From the NCBI RefSeq assembly GCF_030546935.1, contig NZ_JAUOPH010000006.1, positions 124,001-188,000 on the forward strand: a stretch of 64,000 nucleotides of DNA, given 5' to 3'. Under the pieces are notes generated by a model. It was not told where the DNA came from. It made no database searches and saw nothing but the letters and a program-made list of their open reading frames with translations. The stretch is from Marinobacter sp. 2_MG-2023 (GTDB taxonomy: Bacteria; Pseudomonadota; Gammaproteobacteria; Pseudomonadales; Oleiphilaceae). Within the stretch, counting starts at the first letter, position 1, and each line of letters begins with the position of its first letter. Positions 35,197 to 45,102 of the stretch are shown piece after piece. A program made the position numbers and the translations under genes.

Positions 35197-36363
35197 TCAG
35201 TCGCTGCCAAACAAGTCCCGGGTATATACCTTCTCTGCTACATCAACGAGGCTCTCACTCCTGCGATTGGCCACTATCACATCCGCTGCCAGCTTGAAAG
35301 CATCCAACTCACGAACGACTCGTGAATGAAAGAACTCATCTTCAACTAACTCGGGCTCGTAAACAATAACCTCAATACCTTTTGCCTTGATCCGTTTCAT
35401 AATGCCTTGAATGGCCGAGGCTCGGAAATTGTCAGAGCCGGATTTCATAACCAGCCGGTACACGCCAACCACCTGAGGTTTGCTGGCCAAAATATCATCG
35501 GCGATAAAGTCCTTACGGGTACGGTTGGCATCTACAATGGCGCCGATGAGGTTATTGGGCACTTCTTCGTAGTTCGCCAGCAACTGCTTAGTGTCTTTGG
35601 GCAGGCAGTAGCCCCCATAGCCGAACGAAGGGTTGTTATAGTGGTCGCCAATACGCGGGTCCAGACCAACGCCATCGATGATCTGGCGGGTATTCAAACC
35701 GTGGCGGGCTGCGTAGGTATCAAGCTCATTGAAGTAAGCCACGCGCATAGCTAAATAGGTGTTGGAGAAAAGCTTGATAGCCTCGGCCTCTGTGCTGTCC
35801 GTAAACAATACTGGCGCATCTGCTTTCACCGCACCCTGCTTTAACAGATGGGCAAACACCTCCGCACGCTCTGAACGTTCACCAACAATAATGCGCGACG
35901 GGTAAAGGTTATCGTGCAGGGCCCTGCCTTCACGCAAAAACTCCGGCGAGAAAATAATGTTATTGGTCCCAAAACGCTCACAAAGCTCTCGGGTATAGCC
36001 CACCGGCACCGTAGATTTGATAACCATCACCGCTGTGGGATTTTTCGTCATCACATCCTGAATCACCGACTCTACGGTTGTCGTATTGAAGTAGTTGGTT
36101 TTGGGATCGTAATCCGTGGGTGTAGCAACCACTACATAATCTGCGCCCTGGTATGCCTGTGCTTTATCCAAGGTAGCAGTGAAGTTCAGGTCTTTATTGG
36201 CCAAGAAGTCGGAGATTTCTACATCTTCAATAGGGCTCTGGCGATTATTCAGCAAGTCCACTTTCTCTGAATCAATGTCCAGAGCTACTACTTCGTTGTT
36301 CTGGGCCAGCAAAATAGCATTGGAAAGGCCCACATAGCCGGTACCGGCGATGGCGATTTTCAT
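35197..36363 (-). CDS. ugd: UDP-glucose 6-dehydrogenase
   Basis: A 388-residue cytosolic enzyme that oxidises UDP-glucose to UDP-glucuronate with two NAD. The N-terminal Rossmann motif is [28 protein letters not shown] and [12 protein letters not shown] are characteristic, and the catalytic Cys is C253 in [14 protein letters not shown]. The length equals E. coli Ugd (388). It indicates that a hexuronic acid is part of the polymer; no UDP-glucuronate epimerase was found in the window. The gene lies 15 bases upstream of... that is, just after the phosphoglycosyltransferase in the operon. Confidence 0.96.
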   Translation of the reverse strand: MKIAIAGTGYVGLSNAILLAQNNEVVALDIDSEKVDLLNNRQSPIEDVEISDFLANKDLNFTATLDKAQAYQGADYVVVATPTDYDPKTNYFNTTTVESVIQDVMTKNPTAVMVIKSTVPVGYTRELCERFGTNNIIFSPEFLREGRALHDNLYPSRIIVGERSERAEVFAHLLKQGAVKADAPVLFTDSTEAEAIKLFSNTYLAMRVAYFNELDTYAARHGLNTRQIIDGVGLDPRIGDHYNNPSFGYGGYCLPKDTKQLLANYEEVPNNLIGAIVDANRTRKDFIADDILASKPQVVGVYRLVMKSGSDNFRASAIQGIMKRIKAKGIEVIVYEPELVEDEFFHSRVVRELDAFKLAADVIVANRRSESLVDVAEKVYTRDLFGSD

Positions 36364-36378
36364 TTATAGATCCTTGAA

Positions 36379-36936
36379 TTAGTCTTTACCCGGGATACGG
36401 TCGCCAGCACCCTTCCCCGCTAGCGTCAAAAAAATATATTTAAAATATGCCGCAACCGTCAGGTTCTCAAGCATCTCATGATCAGTTTCCGCTAGTAACC
36501 GGGGTGTAGACATATCAATATCTTTGACCTGAGCCAAGCCCGTTATCCCAGGCCGCGCGGCGAGTACGCCCCGGCTTTGGCGCTCTTCAATCAGCACTTC
36601 TTGGTTAAATAAACACGGACGCGGACCCACCAGGCTCATTTCACCCTTCAGTACATTCCAAAGCTGTGGTAATTCATCCAGCTTGCTACGACGCAAAAAA
36701 TGACCGAAAGGTGTAATTGCGTCAGCGCTGGCCAAGTGACTGGCAACGGATGCGGTATTTTTTTTCATGGTGCGGAACTTCACCAGAGTGAACGGAACTC
36801 CATAACGACCTACTCGCTTTTGACGAAAGACGGGGGAGCCTGTATCGAACAAGCCAATCACCACCAACACCAACAAGACCGGAAAACCAAACAACAACCC
36901 CAACAGGGCAAAAATAAAATCCAGTAAACGAATCAC
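36379..36936 (-). CDS. Initiating sugar (phosphoglycosyl) transferase, PglC type
   Basis: A 185-residue monotopic membrane enzyme that transfers a sugar-1-phosphate to undecaprenyl phosphate and starts the repeat unit. An N-terminal re-entrant hydrophobic helix (about residues 4-28) is followed by the motif FRQKRVGRYG, the catalytic pattern KFRTMKKN, then RRSKLDELPQLWNVLKGEMS with the DE dyad, VGPRP and PGITGLAQV. The length matches the small PglC class rather than the larger WbaP class. The upstream reductase gene and WbpM-like dehydratase suggest that its substrate is a UDP-6-deoxy-HexNAc sugar. Confidence 0.93.
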   Translation of the reverse strand: MIRLLDFIFALLGLLFGFPVLLVLVVIGLFDTGSPVFRQKRVGRYGVPFTLVKFRTMKKNTASVASHLASADAITPFGHFLRRSKLDELPQLWNVLKGEMSLVGPRPCLFNQEVLIEERQSRGVLAARPGITGLAQVKDIDMSTPRLLAETDHEMLENLTVAAYFKYIFLTLAGKGAGDRIPGKD

Positions 36937-36945
36937 AGAAAATCC

Positions 36946-37896
36946 TTATTTTTCGGAGAAGCAGCGTTTCAACCCTTCTTCCACACTCAGCGGCGGTTGC
37001 CAGTTCAGCAAGTTACGAGCTTTGGAAATATCCACCTGCAAAGACCCCAGCAAGCGCTGAGCCATCGCTTTTTTCCCCAAGACCTTCGCTCCGAACATCA
37101 GAAACCCTGCGGGCACTGGTACCAACTTTGAAACTTTGCCGCTAGCTTTTGCCAACCCTTTTAATAGCTCGGTGATGGAAAGGTCTTCACCATCTCCCGC
37201 CAGGAAGATTTGATTGACTGCGCTAGGGTGATCTATGCAGGTAATAATTAAATCTACTAAGTTATCCAGTGCCACGAGCGAACGTTTGTTGTTAACAGCA
37301 CCCAAGGGGAGTGGCAGGCCTTTTTCAACCAAATTGATCATACTACCAAAGTTTCCCTTTACGCCTGGCCCGTAAACCAGCGGCGGCCGGATGATAACTA
37401 CCTCTATATCAGACTCATCCGAGAGCGCTAACAAGCCCCGTTCAGCTTCCAGCTTAGAAATACCGTATGCGTCTTGCGGTGCGGGCCTGTCTTTCTCAGT
37501 GAAGGGTAGATTGTTTCGTGTTTGCTCACCGTTCACCTTTATCGAACTAATGAACACAAAGCGTCGAACGCCAGCGTCGACAGCCTGCCTGGCAAGGTTG
37601 AGGGTCCCCTCCACATTTACCCTTCGATATTCAGTAAGGGGGTCTAACGCCTTGTCTTGCATGATATGGGCGCGAGCGGCAGTGTGAATGACGGTGTCCA
37701 GGCCTTCCAATACCTGCTCCCAGCGCGTAAAAGCATCCACGTCGCCAACCTCTATAAATCCTGGTTGATTGGCCGACTCAATTGAGCGTACGGCTCCCAC
37801 ACAAGAGGAAAACTCAAGCTCGGCCAACCGTCTTTTTAAGGACTTTCCTATGAAACCGTTAGCACCGGTCACGAGCAGACTTCGTTTCTGTATCAT
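36946..37896 (-). CDS. NAD-dependent epimerase/reductase (WbpV-like) for NDP-sugar
   Basis: A 316-residue extended SDR protein. The N-terminal cofactor motif is VTGANGFIGKSL, followed by HTAARAH, ISSIKVNGE and the catalytic DAYGISKLEAE (Tyr and Lys present). The pattern and the neighbours (a WbpM-like dehydratase and a PglC-type transferase) fit the 4-reductase that finishes UDP-D-QuiNAc or UDP-D-FucNAc. A UDP-GlcNAc 4-epimerase is the alternative. It overlaps the upstream glycosyltransferase by 4 bases and lies 9 bases before the transferase, so the three are translationally linked. Confidence 0.85.
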   Translation of the reverse strand: MIQKRSLLVTGANGFIGKSLKRRLAELEFSSCVGAVRSIESANQPGFIEVGDVDAFTRWEQVLEGLDTVIHTAARAHIMQDKALDPLTEYRRVNVEGTLNLARQAVDAGVRRFVFISSIKVNGEQTRNNLPFTEKDRPAPQDAYGISKLEAERGLLALSDESDIEVVIIRPPLVYGPGVKGNFGSMINLVEKGLPLPLGAVNNKRSLVALDNLVDLIITCIDHPSAVNQIFLAGDGEDLSITELLKGLAKASGKVSKLVPVPAGFLMFGAKVLGKKAMAQRLLGSLQVDISKARNLLNWQPPLSVEEGLKRCFSEK

Positions 37897-39047
37897 GTGG
37901 CCAAAAGCTCTTCATAAATCTTCATGTGTTGATCTACGATTTTCTCAATAGTAAATTCTTCCTCCGCCAGTTTTCTCCCCCGGCGCCCCATTTGCGCCCG
38001 AAGGTCAGGAGACTCAAGAAGTAGCTGAATAGCGTCTGCCAACGCCACTGAATCTCTTACAGGAACTAAAATTCCGGATTCGCCCGGCTTAATAGCGTCT
38101 CGGCAGCCGGGGTGGTCCGTGGTGACGACAGCACGGCCACAAGCGGCTGCTTCTACTAAGCTTTTAGGCAAGCCTTCGCCATAGTATGAGGGTAGACATA
38201 CAATATTCGCAGCACCGTATTGATCCGCAATATCAGCCCGATAGCCAAGTACTCTGATAGCCTTGCCCCTCTTCCACTTTGCCAGGTCATCTTCCGTTGC
38301 GCTGGTTGGGTTGCCTGGGTCAAGTGAGCCTATCAAACGAAACTCGACACCTACACCCCGCTCATTCTTTAGAATCTCAGCAGCCCGGACAAATTCAAAT
38401 ACACCCTTGTCGCTAAGCAACCGAGCAGCCATGACCACAACAGGTATTTCTCCCGGTTCAGGTACAACTGGATACTCTTGGAGATCTACTCCTGATCCTT
38501 TGATCATTCGAGCTTCACTGATCCTCATAGCTTGAGCTTGAAGCAAAGCATTTTTATCATCCGAATTCTGAAATATCACTCTGAGTCGCACCTGCTTAAA
38601 TGCGGCTCTGTAGAGGATCTTCACCAACATCCGACGTAAATAACCGCCATCGGAGGAAGAGTGGAAAACAGTACCAAGGCCGGAAATGGCAGCGACCACA
38701 GACCTCACTCCAGTTATTCTTGCAGCTATTCCTCCGTAGAGAACTGGCTTAATGGTTATTAAATGGACGAGTCTCGGTTGCAACCGAAGGAGCAGCCGGA
38801 CAATACACAGCAAAGTCCATAGTTCCCTGAACGGATTTTGACCGCTGCGTGCGATAGGAACTTCATAGTGGGTGAAACCTAACGCTTTAATTTTTTCTCC
38901 AGCTAAGCCGGAGCCTGAGACAATCACCACACTCCAGCCCGCTTCTTTTGCTGCTTTGGCAAGTGGCAGTCTATGGGATAAAAAGAACTCAGGCGTATTT
39001 ACTATAAAAACAATATTCTTTTTTTGCAATTTAGTCTCATAAGTCAA
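37893..39047 (-). CDS. Glycosyltransferase family 4
   Basis: A 384-residue GT-B transferase. The N-terminal half begins IVFIVNTPEFFLSHRLPLAK and contains ARITGVRSVVAAISGLGTVF. The C-terminal half has VVMAARLLSDKGVFEFVRAA, the donor-binding EGLPKSLVEAAACGRAVVTT with the E-x7-E pattern, and GESGILVPVRD. It resembles the transferases that add the second sugar to a QuiNAc- or FucNAc-pyrophosphoryl lipid. Donor and linkage are not predictable. Its start is within an AT-rich transition; from here leftward the GC content rises. Confidence 0.88.
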   Translation of the reverse strand: MTYETKLQKKNIVFIVNTPEFFLSHRLPLAKAAKEAGWSVVIVSGSGLAGEKIKALGFTHYEVPIARSGQNPFRELWTLLCIVRLLLRLQPRLVHLITIKPVLYGGIAARITGVRSVVAAISGLGTVFHSSSDGGYLRRMLVKILYRAAFKQVRLRVIFQNSDDKNALLQAQAMRISEARMIKGSGVDLQEYPVVPEPGEIPVVVMAARLLSDKGVFEFVRAAEILKNERGVGVEFRLIGSLDPGNPTSATEDDLAKWKRGKAIRVLGYRADIADQYGAANIVCLPSYYGEGLPKSLVEAAACGRAVVTTDHPGCRDAIKPGESGILVPVRDSVALADAIQLLLESPDLRAQMGRRGRKLAEEEFTIEKIVDQHMKIYEELLAT

Positions 39048-39389
39048 ATAATAAAATTAATCAGAAACATGCACATATATTCCAGTAATGCAATTTTCGG
39101 AAAACATAAAATATGCGAACCCTACATATTTCGAACGCTTTTACCTATATTGAACAGATAAACCTTTAATTATTTTATTTTTAAAATAATCACAGATTTA
39201 TGAACACGCCAAATTCAAACCATGAAATCAACCAAGAAAAAGTAGATTGAAAACTAGAAAAAAACAGCGTACCGAAAAGCGCTAGATCCGAACCGACTCT
39301 TATCTATTTAAAACACACCTAATACTCTGAGACATAGTTGACGAATACCATAATCCATAGAAATATTCAGATCAACATTATCACAAGCA
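39048..39389. other. AT-rich intergenic gap without a gene
   Basis: 342 bases with no credible reading frame, ribosome-binding site or known motif. An all-AT 8-bp hairpin (ATTATTTT and AAAATAAT, 39169-39190) is the only structure seen; it lacks a GC stem and is probably not a terminator. The base composition is much more AT-rich than in the flanking genes to the left. Confidence 0.6.
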
Positions 39390-40523
39390 TTAATTTTCAA
39401 ATACACTTAAGTACTTAAGCTCAACAATATCGACATCAAAATCCAATGATCTAGCCAGAGACTTCCCTCTATAATAATCATATTTTTTATTGTCTAGCAA
39501 CGACAACATACTATTAGACATCTCATTCACATTACCAACTTCTACTAAAATTCCGTATTCGCCGTCGCGTAAAATCTCCGAGGGGCCACTAAGACAGTCT
39601 GTTGAAATAACTGGAAGCCCACACGCCATCGCTTCAACCAGAACATTACCAAAACCCTCAAACTTCGAGCTAAAAACAAAAACATCCGAATTATTTAAGT
39701 AGAAGAATGGATTATTTACGAAACCCAAGAAGAAAACATGATCTTTCAATTTCAATTTATCAACAGAATCTTTCAAATAGCTTTTCAGACTGCCATCACC
39801 GATGATAATTAACTTCGCATCGCTACGGACTTCTTGGACACGTTTAAATGCATTAATTAGGGTCACGTGGTCTTTTTGATCTACCAACCGACCTACAGTC
39901 ACATAAAAAAAACCATTATTTTTAATAAAAAAATCATCATTACCGGACTGAACACTAAGCTCTTTTATTGCCTTTAAATCCTGTGGATTGTGAATCACTT
40001 TAATCTTTCTAGAATCCAAACCATAATCGCTAATCAGACTACATTCGATACCATGGGAAATAGGCAAAATTAAGTCTGCTCGCTTATACAGGAATTTAAT
40101 AAGCGAATTCATCACAAATCCCTTGAACCCTTTACTGTTATACTGAAGCTTCGAATAATTTCTTTCAGATATTACAACTTTACGATTTGAAAAAATACCT
40201 GAGATGACAGAAACAAAATTTGATCTAACTAAAAAGCTAATAACATTTTTAACATCAATCCTCCTCAAAACGACAGATAGCTCTGCAGCCTGAAATGGTA
40301 AAATTAAGATTTTAAGAGGACCTTTTGAAAGAAACGAAGTTTTCAAACGAAGAACCTTCACCCTATCATCTAAATCGTAACGAATATCTTCATCATCGAG
40401 TAATATTAAGTATATATCGAAACCTTTACCAACAAGTGAGTTAGACAGCGTTTGAATGACTCGCTCCGCCCCCCCTCCCGACAAAGAATTTACTAAAAAT
40501 GCAACTTTATTAATATCTACCAA
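39390..40523 (-). CDS. Glycosyltransferase family 4 in AT-rich segment
   Basis: A 377-residue GT-B transferase. The start region reads VDINKVAFLVNSLSGGGAERV, the typical acceptor-side opening of this family. Also present are SERNYSKLQ, IPVIHNPQDLK-like KIKVIHNPQ, VGRLVDQKDHVTLINAF, the EGFGNVLVEAMACGLPVIST motif and GILVEVGN. I place the start at TTG 40523, 4 bases after the wzy stop; the longer upstream frame only shadows wzy. Codon use is AT-rich like wzy, suggesting that both arrived together. Confidence 0.85.
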   Translation of the reverse strand: MVDINKVAFLVNSLSGGGAERVIQTLSNSLVGKGFDIYLILLDDEDIRYDLDDRVKVLRLKTSFLSKGPLKILILPFQAAELSVVLRRIDVKNVISFLVRSNFVSVISGIFSNRKVVISERNYSKLQYNSKGFKGFVMNSLIKFLYKRADLILPISHGIECSLISDYGLDSRKIKVIHNPQDLKAIKELSVQSGNDDFFIKNNGFFYVTVGRLVDQKDHVTLINAFKRVQEVRSDAKLIIIGDGSLKSYLKDSVDKLKLKDHVFFLGFVNNPFFYLNNSDVFVFSSKFEGFGNVLVEAMACGLPVISTDCLSGPSEILRDGEYGILVEVGNVNEMSNSMLSLLDNKKYDYYRGKSLARSLDFDVDIVELKYLSVFEN

Positions 40524-40527
40524 AATT

Positions 40528-41781
40528 TCACCACACTTTAATCTTAAAATTATTAAATAAGCTAGCATATATTTTCGCAGATAAAAATACAAAAATAGCC
40601 ATTTTAAAACCACTAATCGCGTAAGTAAGATCCACTCTGTGTATATAAAACGTGGAATACACAAAAACCGGAAAAAGGATTCTAATAAGGAACCCATCCA
40701 TTGACTTATATCGAAAATTAAACTTATATATTAAAAAAACCCAAAAAAACAAAAAAAAGAAAACAAAAAAACCACCAACAATAGAAAAAATTTCGGCCAT
40801 AAATGAGCTAGCCAATCCCCAACTCAGGCCATGATATTCATCTTGAAGAATTTGGGAAAACTTCAAAAACTCAAACCCTAAAACCTCTGAAAAGATTGTA
40901 TTAGCGAAAGGAATGAACGCCAAAGCTCGATGAACCAAATAAGTTAAGGGCAATGACATCTGATCAATAACCACAAGGTTAAAATTATAAATTACCGCCA
41001 TAGGATCTGCCAGAAAAAGATCATAACCACGATCGAGTCCCAAACCGCTGATCTTGTTTGCAGATTGCATCAAACCATCGACCTTCAGCATCCAATACAC
41101 AACCTTGAACAAAATAAAAGCAATTACAAACATTCCACCAATCAAAAAATAATGTACTTTTGAAAAGAGCCTCAGCCTGACAAAACCAATATACAACAAA
41201 GAAAACATCAAAAATAAAATAACTGTAACCGCTCTACTTCCATAAAAAAGAACACTTAATATAACAAAAACGCTTAGAAGCAAAGAACCTTTATCTTTAA
41301 CCGGATCCGCATATGCAACACTAAATAAAAAAAGAGAACACCACAAAGAAACAGGTATAAAAGGGCTTAGTGCATTACCATTCTTCTTTGTCCCAAAAAA
41401 GAAATCGGAAGGTCCAGTATCAAAAACTCCCACCAAATAGGAGGCAAGAGTCACAAAAAACAAAAACTGAAGTTCTTTAGTACCTCTAGCAACAACTGTT
41501 ATTTTCACCCGAGAACCTAAGGCATCACTATACAACATAAAAAAAATGCTAACGGCATATACAAAACTAAATACTAAATAAATATAATCATCGATAATCA
41601 TACCTTCAACAACGCCAGGTATAGCTATGAACCCTAACACTAAAGGAAAAGAGTAATATCCCAACGAACAAATCATCAATGTAAAGAAGTCCAAACTTCT
41701 TTTCTTAAAAAGAATATACGAAAAGGAAAAAAAATAAAGCATCAAAAATAGCGAATAGAGCATAAGTGCCTTAAAAAGCAA
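40528..41781 (-). CDS. wzy: Wzy-like polysaccharide polymerase
   Basis: A 417-residue protein with about ten to twelve hydrophobic helices, very Phe/Leu/Ile-rich, and one larger periplasmic loop (about residues 245-300) containing GLGLDRGYDLF. This topology is that of Wzy polymerases, which join undecaprenyl-linked repeat units at the periplasmic face. No sequence motif proves the function, as usual for Wzy, but the position between glycosyltransferase genes of a Wzx-containing locus supports it. The gene has low GC content, unlike most of the locus. Confidence 0.82.
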   Translation of the reverse strand: MLFKALMLYSLFLMLYFFSFSYILFKKRSLDFFTLMICSLGYYSFPLVLGFIAIPGVVEGMIIDDYIYLVFSFVYAVSIFFMLYSDALGSRVKITVVARGTKELQFLFFVTLASYLVGVFDTGPSDFFFGTKKNGNALSPFIPVSLWCSLFLFSVAYADPVKDKGSLLLSVFVILSVLFYGSRAVTVILFLMFSLLYIGFVRLRLFSKVHYFLIGGMFVIAFILFKVVYWMLKVDGLMQSANKISGLGLDRGYDLFLADPMAVIYNFNLVVIDQMSLPLTYLVHRALAFIPFANTIFSEVLGFEFLKFSQILQDEYHGLSWGLASSFMAEIFSIVGGFFVFFFLFFWVFLIYKFNFRYKSMDGFLIRILFPVFVYSTFYIHRVDLTYAISGFKMAIFVFLSAKIYASLFNNFKIKVW

Positions 41782-42516
41782 AGAGTACTCTCAAAACCTT
41801 GAAATCAAGGGTGAGACATTTTCCACCAATCGTATTAGAGCCCTGCCCACCATCAATCTACCTCCAGATCTTTTCACTATAATAGCAGAGTGAAAAAGTA
41901 AGCCCCTAGAGCTAGTTCAGATGAACTATGAGCCATAACGAAAAGCAATTGGTTTTGAGGTATCGGTAAGTAGCCTGCATACCCTTAGCGCTGTCAAAGG
42001 TTTGGCACGCACAACAGCTGATACAGTGCGCGTGAGGGTTTTACCTGCACAATAACAGTGCCTCGAAATATGAGCCATTAACCAGATCCATCGGGCCGAG
42101 GTACTCCTATTTGTCTGCAGGTAGAAACCAAAAGTCTTTAAAAAAACCTCCGCTTGAATTGCAGCTTGGGGCTCATGGGGCTGAACCAATAGTAAAGGCC
42201 ACTCGATCAACGCTATACGGTGTTAACTATTTCCTAGCCGTGCCCTGTCTTCACTGGGTAATCTAACGTTAAAGCTATTCATTGATGACACTCCTAATAC
42301 ACTGTTCCGTATTCTCTCGTCGAAACAAATCAACCCTGAGTGTTGTCAAGTAACTCTTTGGCTATCGAAGTAATTTTAAAATAAAGCAGGAAAAAATCGC
42401 GCCCATTTTTCCCCAGTTGGTACACTAATTTAATGCCAGCAAACCGATGCGAATTCGGTGGTCGCCCTCACTTCATTTACTTTAGAAATTTATTTGCTTT
42501 ATTTGAAAATTCTTTA
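41782..42516. pseudogene. Gap with decayed gene debris
   Basis: 735 bases without an intact gene. On the minus strand an AGGAG site is followed by ATG and a 19-codon frame that begins MNSFNVRLPSEDRARL, like the start of a ribbon-helix-helix protein, and then stops. Further down, a 94-codon frame (41926-42210) without relatives that I recognise and short open pieces follow. There is also an 8-bp hairpin, TTTTCACT and AGTGAAAA (41871-41896). The composition differs from neighbouring wzy. This looks like remnants of an inserted element or lost genes; the identity is not established. Confidence 0.35.
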
Positions 42517-43905
42517 TTATCGTCCGCTGCCTTCAAGAAAGGTTACGCTTCTTACCGGTAACTCCTGACCAAGACTCAAACAAGCCAAACTCTCGGCAAC
42601 TAATTCACCTTCGCGCCCGTCCCATTCAGTAAGGTAGGTGGAACTGTAGTAACGGACAGCTTCTTTATCGGGGCTATGACGACCGAGTTTACTGTTAATC
42701 AGCTCGAAAATGCTCTGAACTGAACCGGCTGGGTGCACTAAACCATGTTCGACATATCCATAGTAATCTGGCCTATCTGGCGGAGTAAGCTCATAGTATA
42801 TGGGAATGACGCCGGCCAACGCGGCTTCCAGGTGAATGCTGCTATTACCCGCAACTAACCAACTGAGTTTTCCCAAAAAAACAGAAATTGGCTCGTGCTT
42901 TGGATCACTTAATTCTACCCATTCATTATCGCTAAAAGCACAGCGATAAGCATGGGTATCTTTTAATGCCTGCCCCGGATGCCAGCGTAGCCGAACAGTA
43001 ATACCCTTTAAAGTCAGTGTTTCAATGAACTTAATCGCTGCAGCCGAATCGTCCAAAGCGTTTAAGGCTATACCAATTACGTTTGCGCCGTGACTATCAA
43101 CTCGATTGAGGTACTTTTTCTGTCCGGACAAAATCACTTCTGGCACTGGTGCCTTCCTGGAAGTAGCCGGTTGATTCGGCTCACACTCCCGGTATGTGTC
43201 AAGCGCACACTGCCCATCTAGAAACGCGTAATGTACCCGCAGTGCTGGGAAAATGTCGCTTACTGAGGCGTGCTGAAGATAGACCGTTTTAATACCGATA
43301 TGATGAGCAACGGCAAGCATACACCGGTTAGGTACATTGTGATCATTCGCTGATATGACAAACTCTGGCTTAGTTTGCGACAGCACCCTGTAGAAATACA
43401 CAAGGTAGATGTACGCACTGCAGAATGTAGAGAAATGCCAACTTATAGAAATTGGATGCTTCTCCTTCAGTACTCGATACAGACCCCAGCCGCGAATAGA
43501 GAAAAGCACAATAATCCTAAAAATATCAATAAGCGTTAACTGAACAGGAATATAGCCTTTGTCGTGGTCTTCGGTTAACAGTATCCGCGGATTACCTACC
43601 ACTACTACTTCACCTTCCTTTTTACCCAATGCCTCAATGGTTTTGTCCAACGAGCGCAGTTGATTCACGCTACCGGCAAAGACAAAAAACTTAGCAGATT
43701 GCCTAACCCGGGGCTGCTTTATTGGACGAAAATCACGAATCAAAATTGCGAAAAACTTGGCAACTTGTAAAAAAAATCCGGCATAACGAGGCTTCACCCG
43801 TACAAAATGGGGGCGATTATGAAGTTGTTGGCCATATAAGTAACTAAGCCAAACCTCAGGCTCAGATCTTAAAATATCCCTAATATTTGTATACCACGAA
43901 ATCAT
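42517..43905 (-). CDS. GT-B glycosyltransferase, sialyl/polysialyltransferase-like
   Basis: A 462-residue protein. The C-terminal half carries RLRWHPGQALKD, an HP-type motif, and AGNSSIHLEAALAGVIPIYY, an SS-type motif. Both motifs are characteristic of bacterial sialyl- and polysialyltransferases and related capsule transferases. The middle YLQHASVSDIFPAL resembles the CDP-glycerol/capsule GT-B fold. Given neuB and the CMP-nonulosonate synthase two genes upstream, it is a good candidate for the transferase that adds the nonulosonic acid. That assignment is inferred from motifs and context. Confidence 0.7.
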   Translation of the reverse strand: MISWYTNIRDILRSEPEVWLSYLYGQQLHNRPHFVRVKPRYAGFFLQVAKFFAILIRDFRPIKQPRVRQSAKFFVFAGSVNQLRSLDKTIEALGKKEGEVVVVGNPRILLTEDHDKGYIPVQLTLIDIFRIIVLFSIRGWGLYRVLKEKHPISISWHFSTFCSAYIYLVYFYRVLSQTKPEFVISANDHNVPNRCMLAVAHHIGIKTVYLQHASVSDIFPALRVHYAFLDGQCALDTYRECEPNQPATSRKAPVPEVILSGQKKYLNRVDSHGANVIGIALNALDDSAAAIKFIETLTLKGITVRLRWHPGQALKDTHAYRCAFSDNEWVELSDPKHEPISVFLGKLSWLVAGNSSIHLEAALAGVIPIYYELTPPDRPDYYGYVEHGLVHPAGSVQSIFELINSKLGRHSPDKEAVRYYSSTYLTEWDGREGELVAESLACLSLGQELPVRSVTFLEGSGR

Positions 43906-43950
43906 AAAATACCATTTAATAAAAGCTTAACGCTGACTGTACAATTAATT

Positions 43951-45102
43951 TCACGGCAACATTTTTAAATATCGTGTCATCTGATAATAGTTTTGGTGAA
44001 TCGCCGAATTTGCGGCCAAAGTTCGTTGACCTCCGGAATAAATTTCATATTCTAACATTGAAAGCATGTCTTTAGTTGAATATCGATTCGAGATGAAACG
44101 ATCAGGCCACCCCGTAAGCTTCCTAGACGCTTTCGCTAGGATCCCATTTCTAACCCCATGATAACCATCTACAACCATTCCACCTATTGCACCTCGACTA
44201 CCACTAGCTCTCCCATCCTCTGAAAATAGCAAAGAAAGCTTACCAATGCTGTTCATGAAAATGTGCGCGTGCACACGATAACCAATATGAAGATCAACAC
44301 TACTGTACGTTTCAATTAATTTTTGCGCATCACCTGATATATCTTTATACGCAATATTTTCACGTTCTAGCCATTGGACAAACTGTTGGTGCTTATCAAG
44401 ATGCTCCGACATTGCTCCACCGTAGGCGGCCTTCGTCACACTCGGAGTGAGGGAATGATGAAAAAGGACTTGAAACTCTGCAGTTTCAAAGTGGTCACGG
44501 CAAGCAATAATTTGCCGTTTCATCTGCCGTTCCATTCCAGGGCTTTTCACGAATGAAACACCAAGTGAAAATCCTACCTTCTGGATACTTGGTGGTATTT
44601 CGGGAGACTTCGCTAGGGAACTTAGGTCATAATAGGCAGGGCATCCAGTCATAATACCATTCGTAAAACCATTAAAGAACAAACTATTAAGGCTATGATA
44701 ATCTCTGACGCTAACAGGTAGACCTGATTGAGCAGCTTTCTCCAATAACTGAATAGAATTTTCTGAGAATGAATAACTGTAGGTATCCTTCCACCGACCA
44801 GTGACTGACTTCCACCCAACTCCCATTAGGCTTACGGGAACCTTAATATCAGAAAGATCGCCAGTTAAGCGATATATCTCAGGATACATGTCATACCGAA
44901 GAGATGGGCCACCCACCAACAACAAAGCCTTCGCACCGTTGATAACCTCAAGCCTTTTTTGATCAAATCGCTCCCATGCATTGAAATCAATAATCTCCCT
45001 ATCAGGCCTTTTAGATGCAAATAGTGATTTCGCACGATGTTTAATTAAAAAATCACCAGCGTTATTTTTACTACCGGTAAGGAGAACATAATATGGTTTC
45101 AT
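43951..45102 (-). CDS. Polysaccharide pyruvyl transferase family protein
   Basis: A 383-residue protein of the WcaK/CsaB type. It starts YYVLLTGSKNNAGDFLIKHRA, a typical N-terminal Gly-rich motif, then KALLLVGGPSLRYDMYPEIY and the C-terminal DLHIGYRVHAHIFMNSIGK with the conserved Arg/His region. Members add pyruvate ketals to sugars, though related proteins may act as sugar transferases. ATG 45102 is used because it overlaps the neuB stop (ATGA); a GTG five codons earlier is possible. It is translationally coupled to neuB. Confidence 0.8.
   Translation of the reverse strand: MKPYYVLLTGSKNNAGDFLIKHRAKSLFASKRPDREIIDFNAWERFDQKRLEVINGAKALLLVGGPSLRYDMYPEIYRLTGDLSDIKVPVSLMGVGWKSVTGRWKDTYSYSFSENSIQLLEKAAQSGLPVSVRDYHSLNSLFFNGFTNGIMTGCPAYYDLSSLAKSPEIPPSIQKVGFSLGVSFVKSPGMERQMKRQIIACRDHFETAEFQVLFHHSLTPSVTKAAYGGAMSEHLDKHQQFVQWLERENIAYKDISGDAQKLIETYSSVDLHIGYRVHAHIFMNSIGKLSLLFSEDGRASGSRGAIGGMVVDGYHGVRNGILAKASRKLTGWPDRFISNRYSTKDMLSMLEYEIYSGGQRTLAANSAIHQNYYQMTRYLKMLP

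Noticed and set aside
39169-39190. AT-only hairpin as terminator after a glycosyltransferase
   Set aside because: The stem has no GC pairs and no unambiguous T-run; such structures occur by chance in AT-rich DNA.
41926-42210. A 94-codon frame in the gap next to wzy
   Set aside because: It has no recognised family and lies in a degraded region; it is described within the gap entry rather than as a gene.
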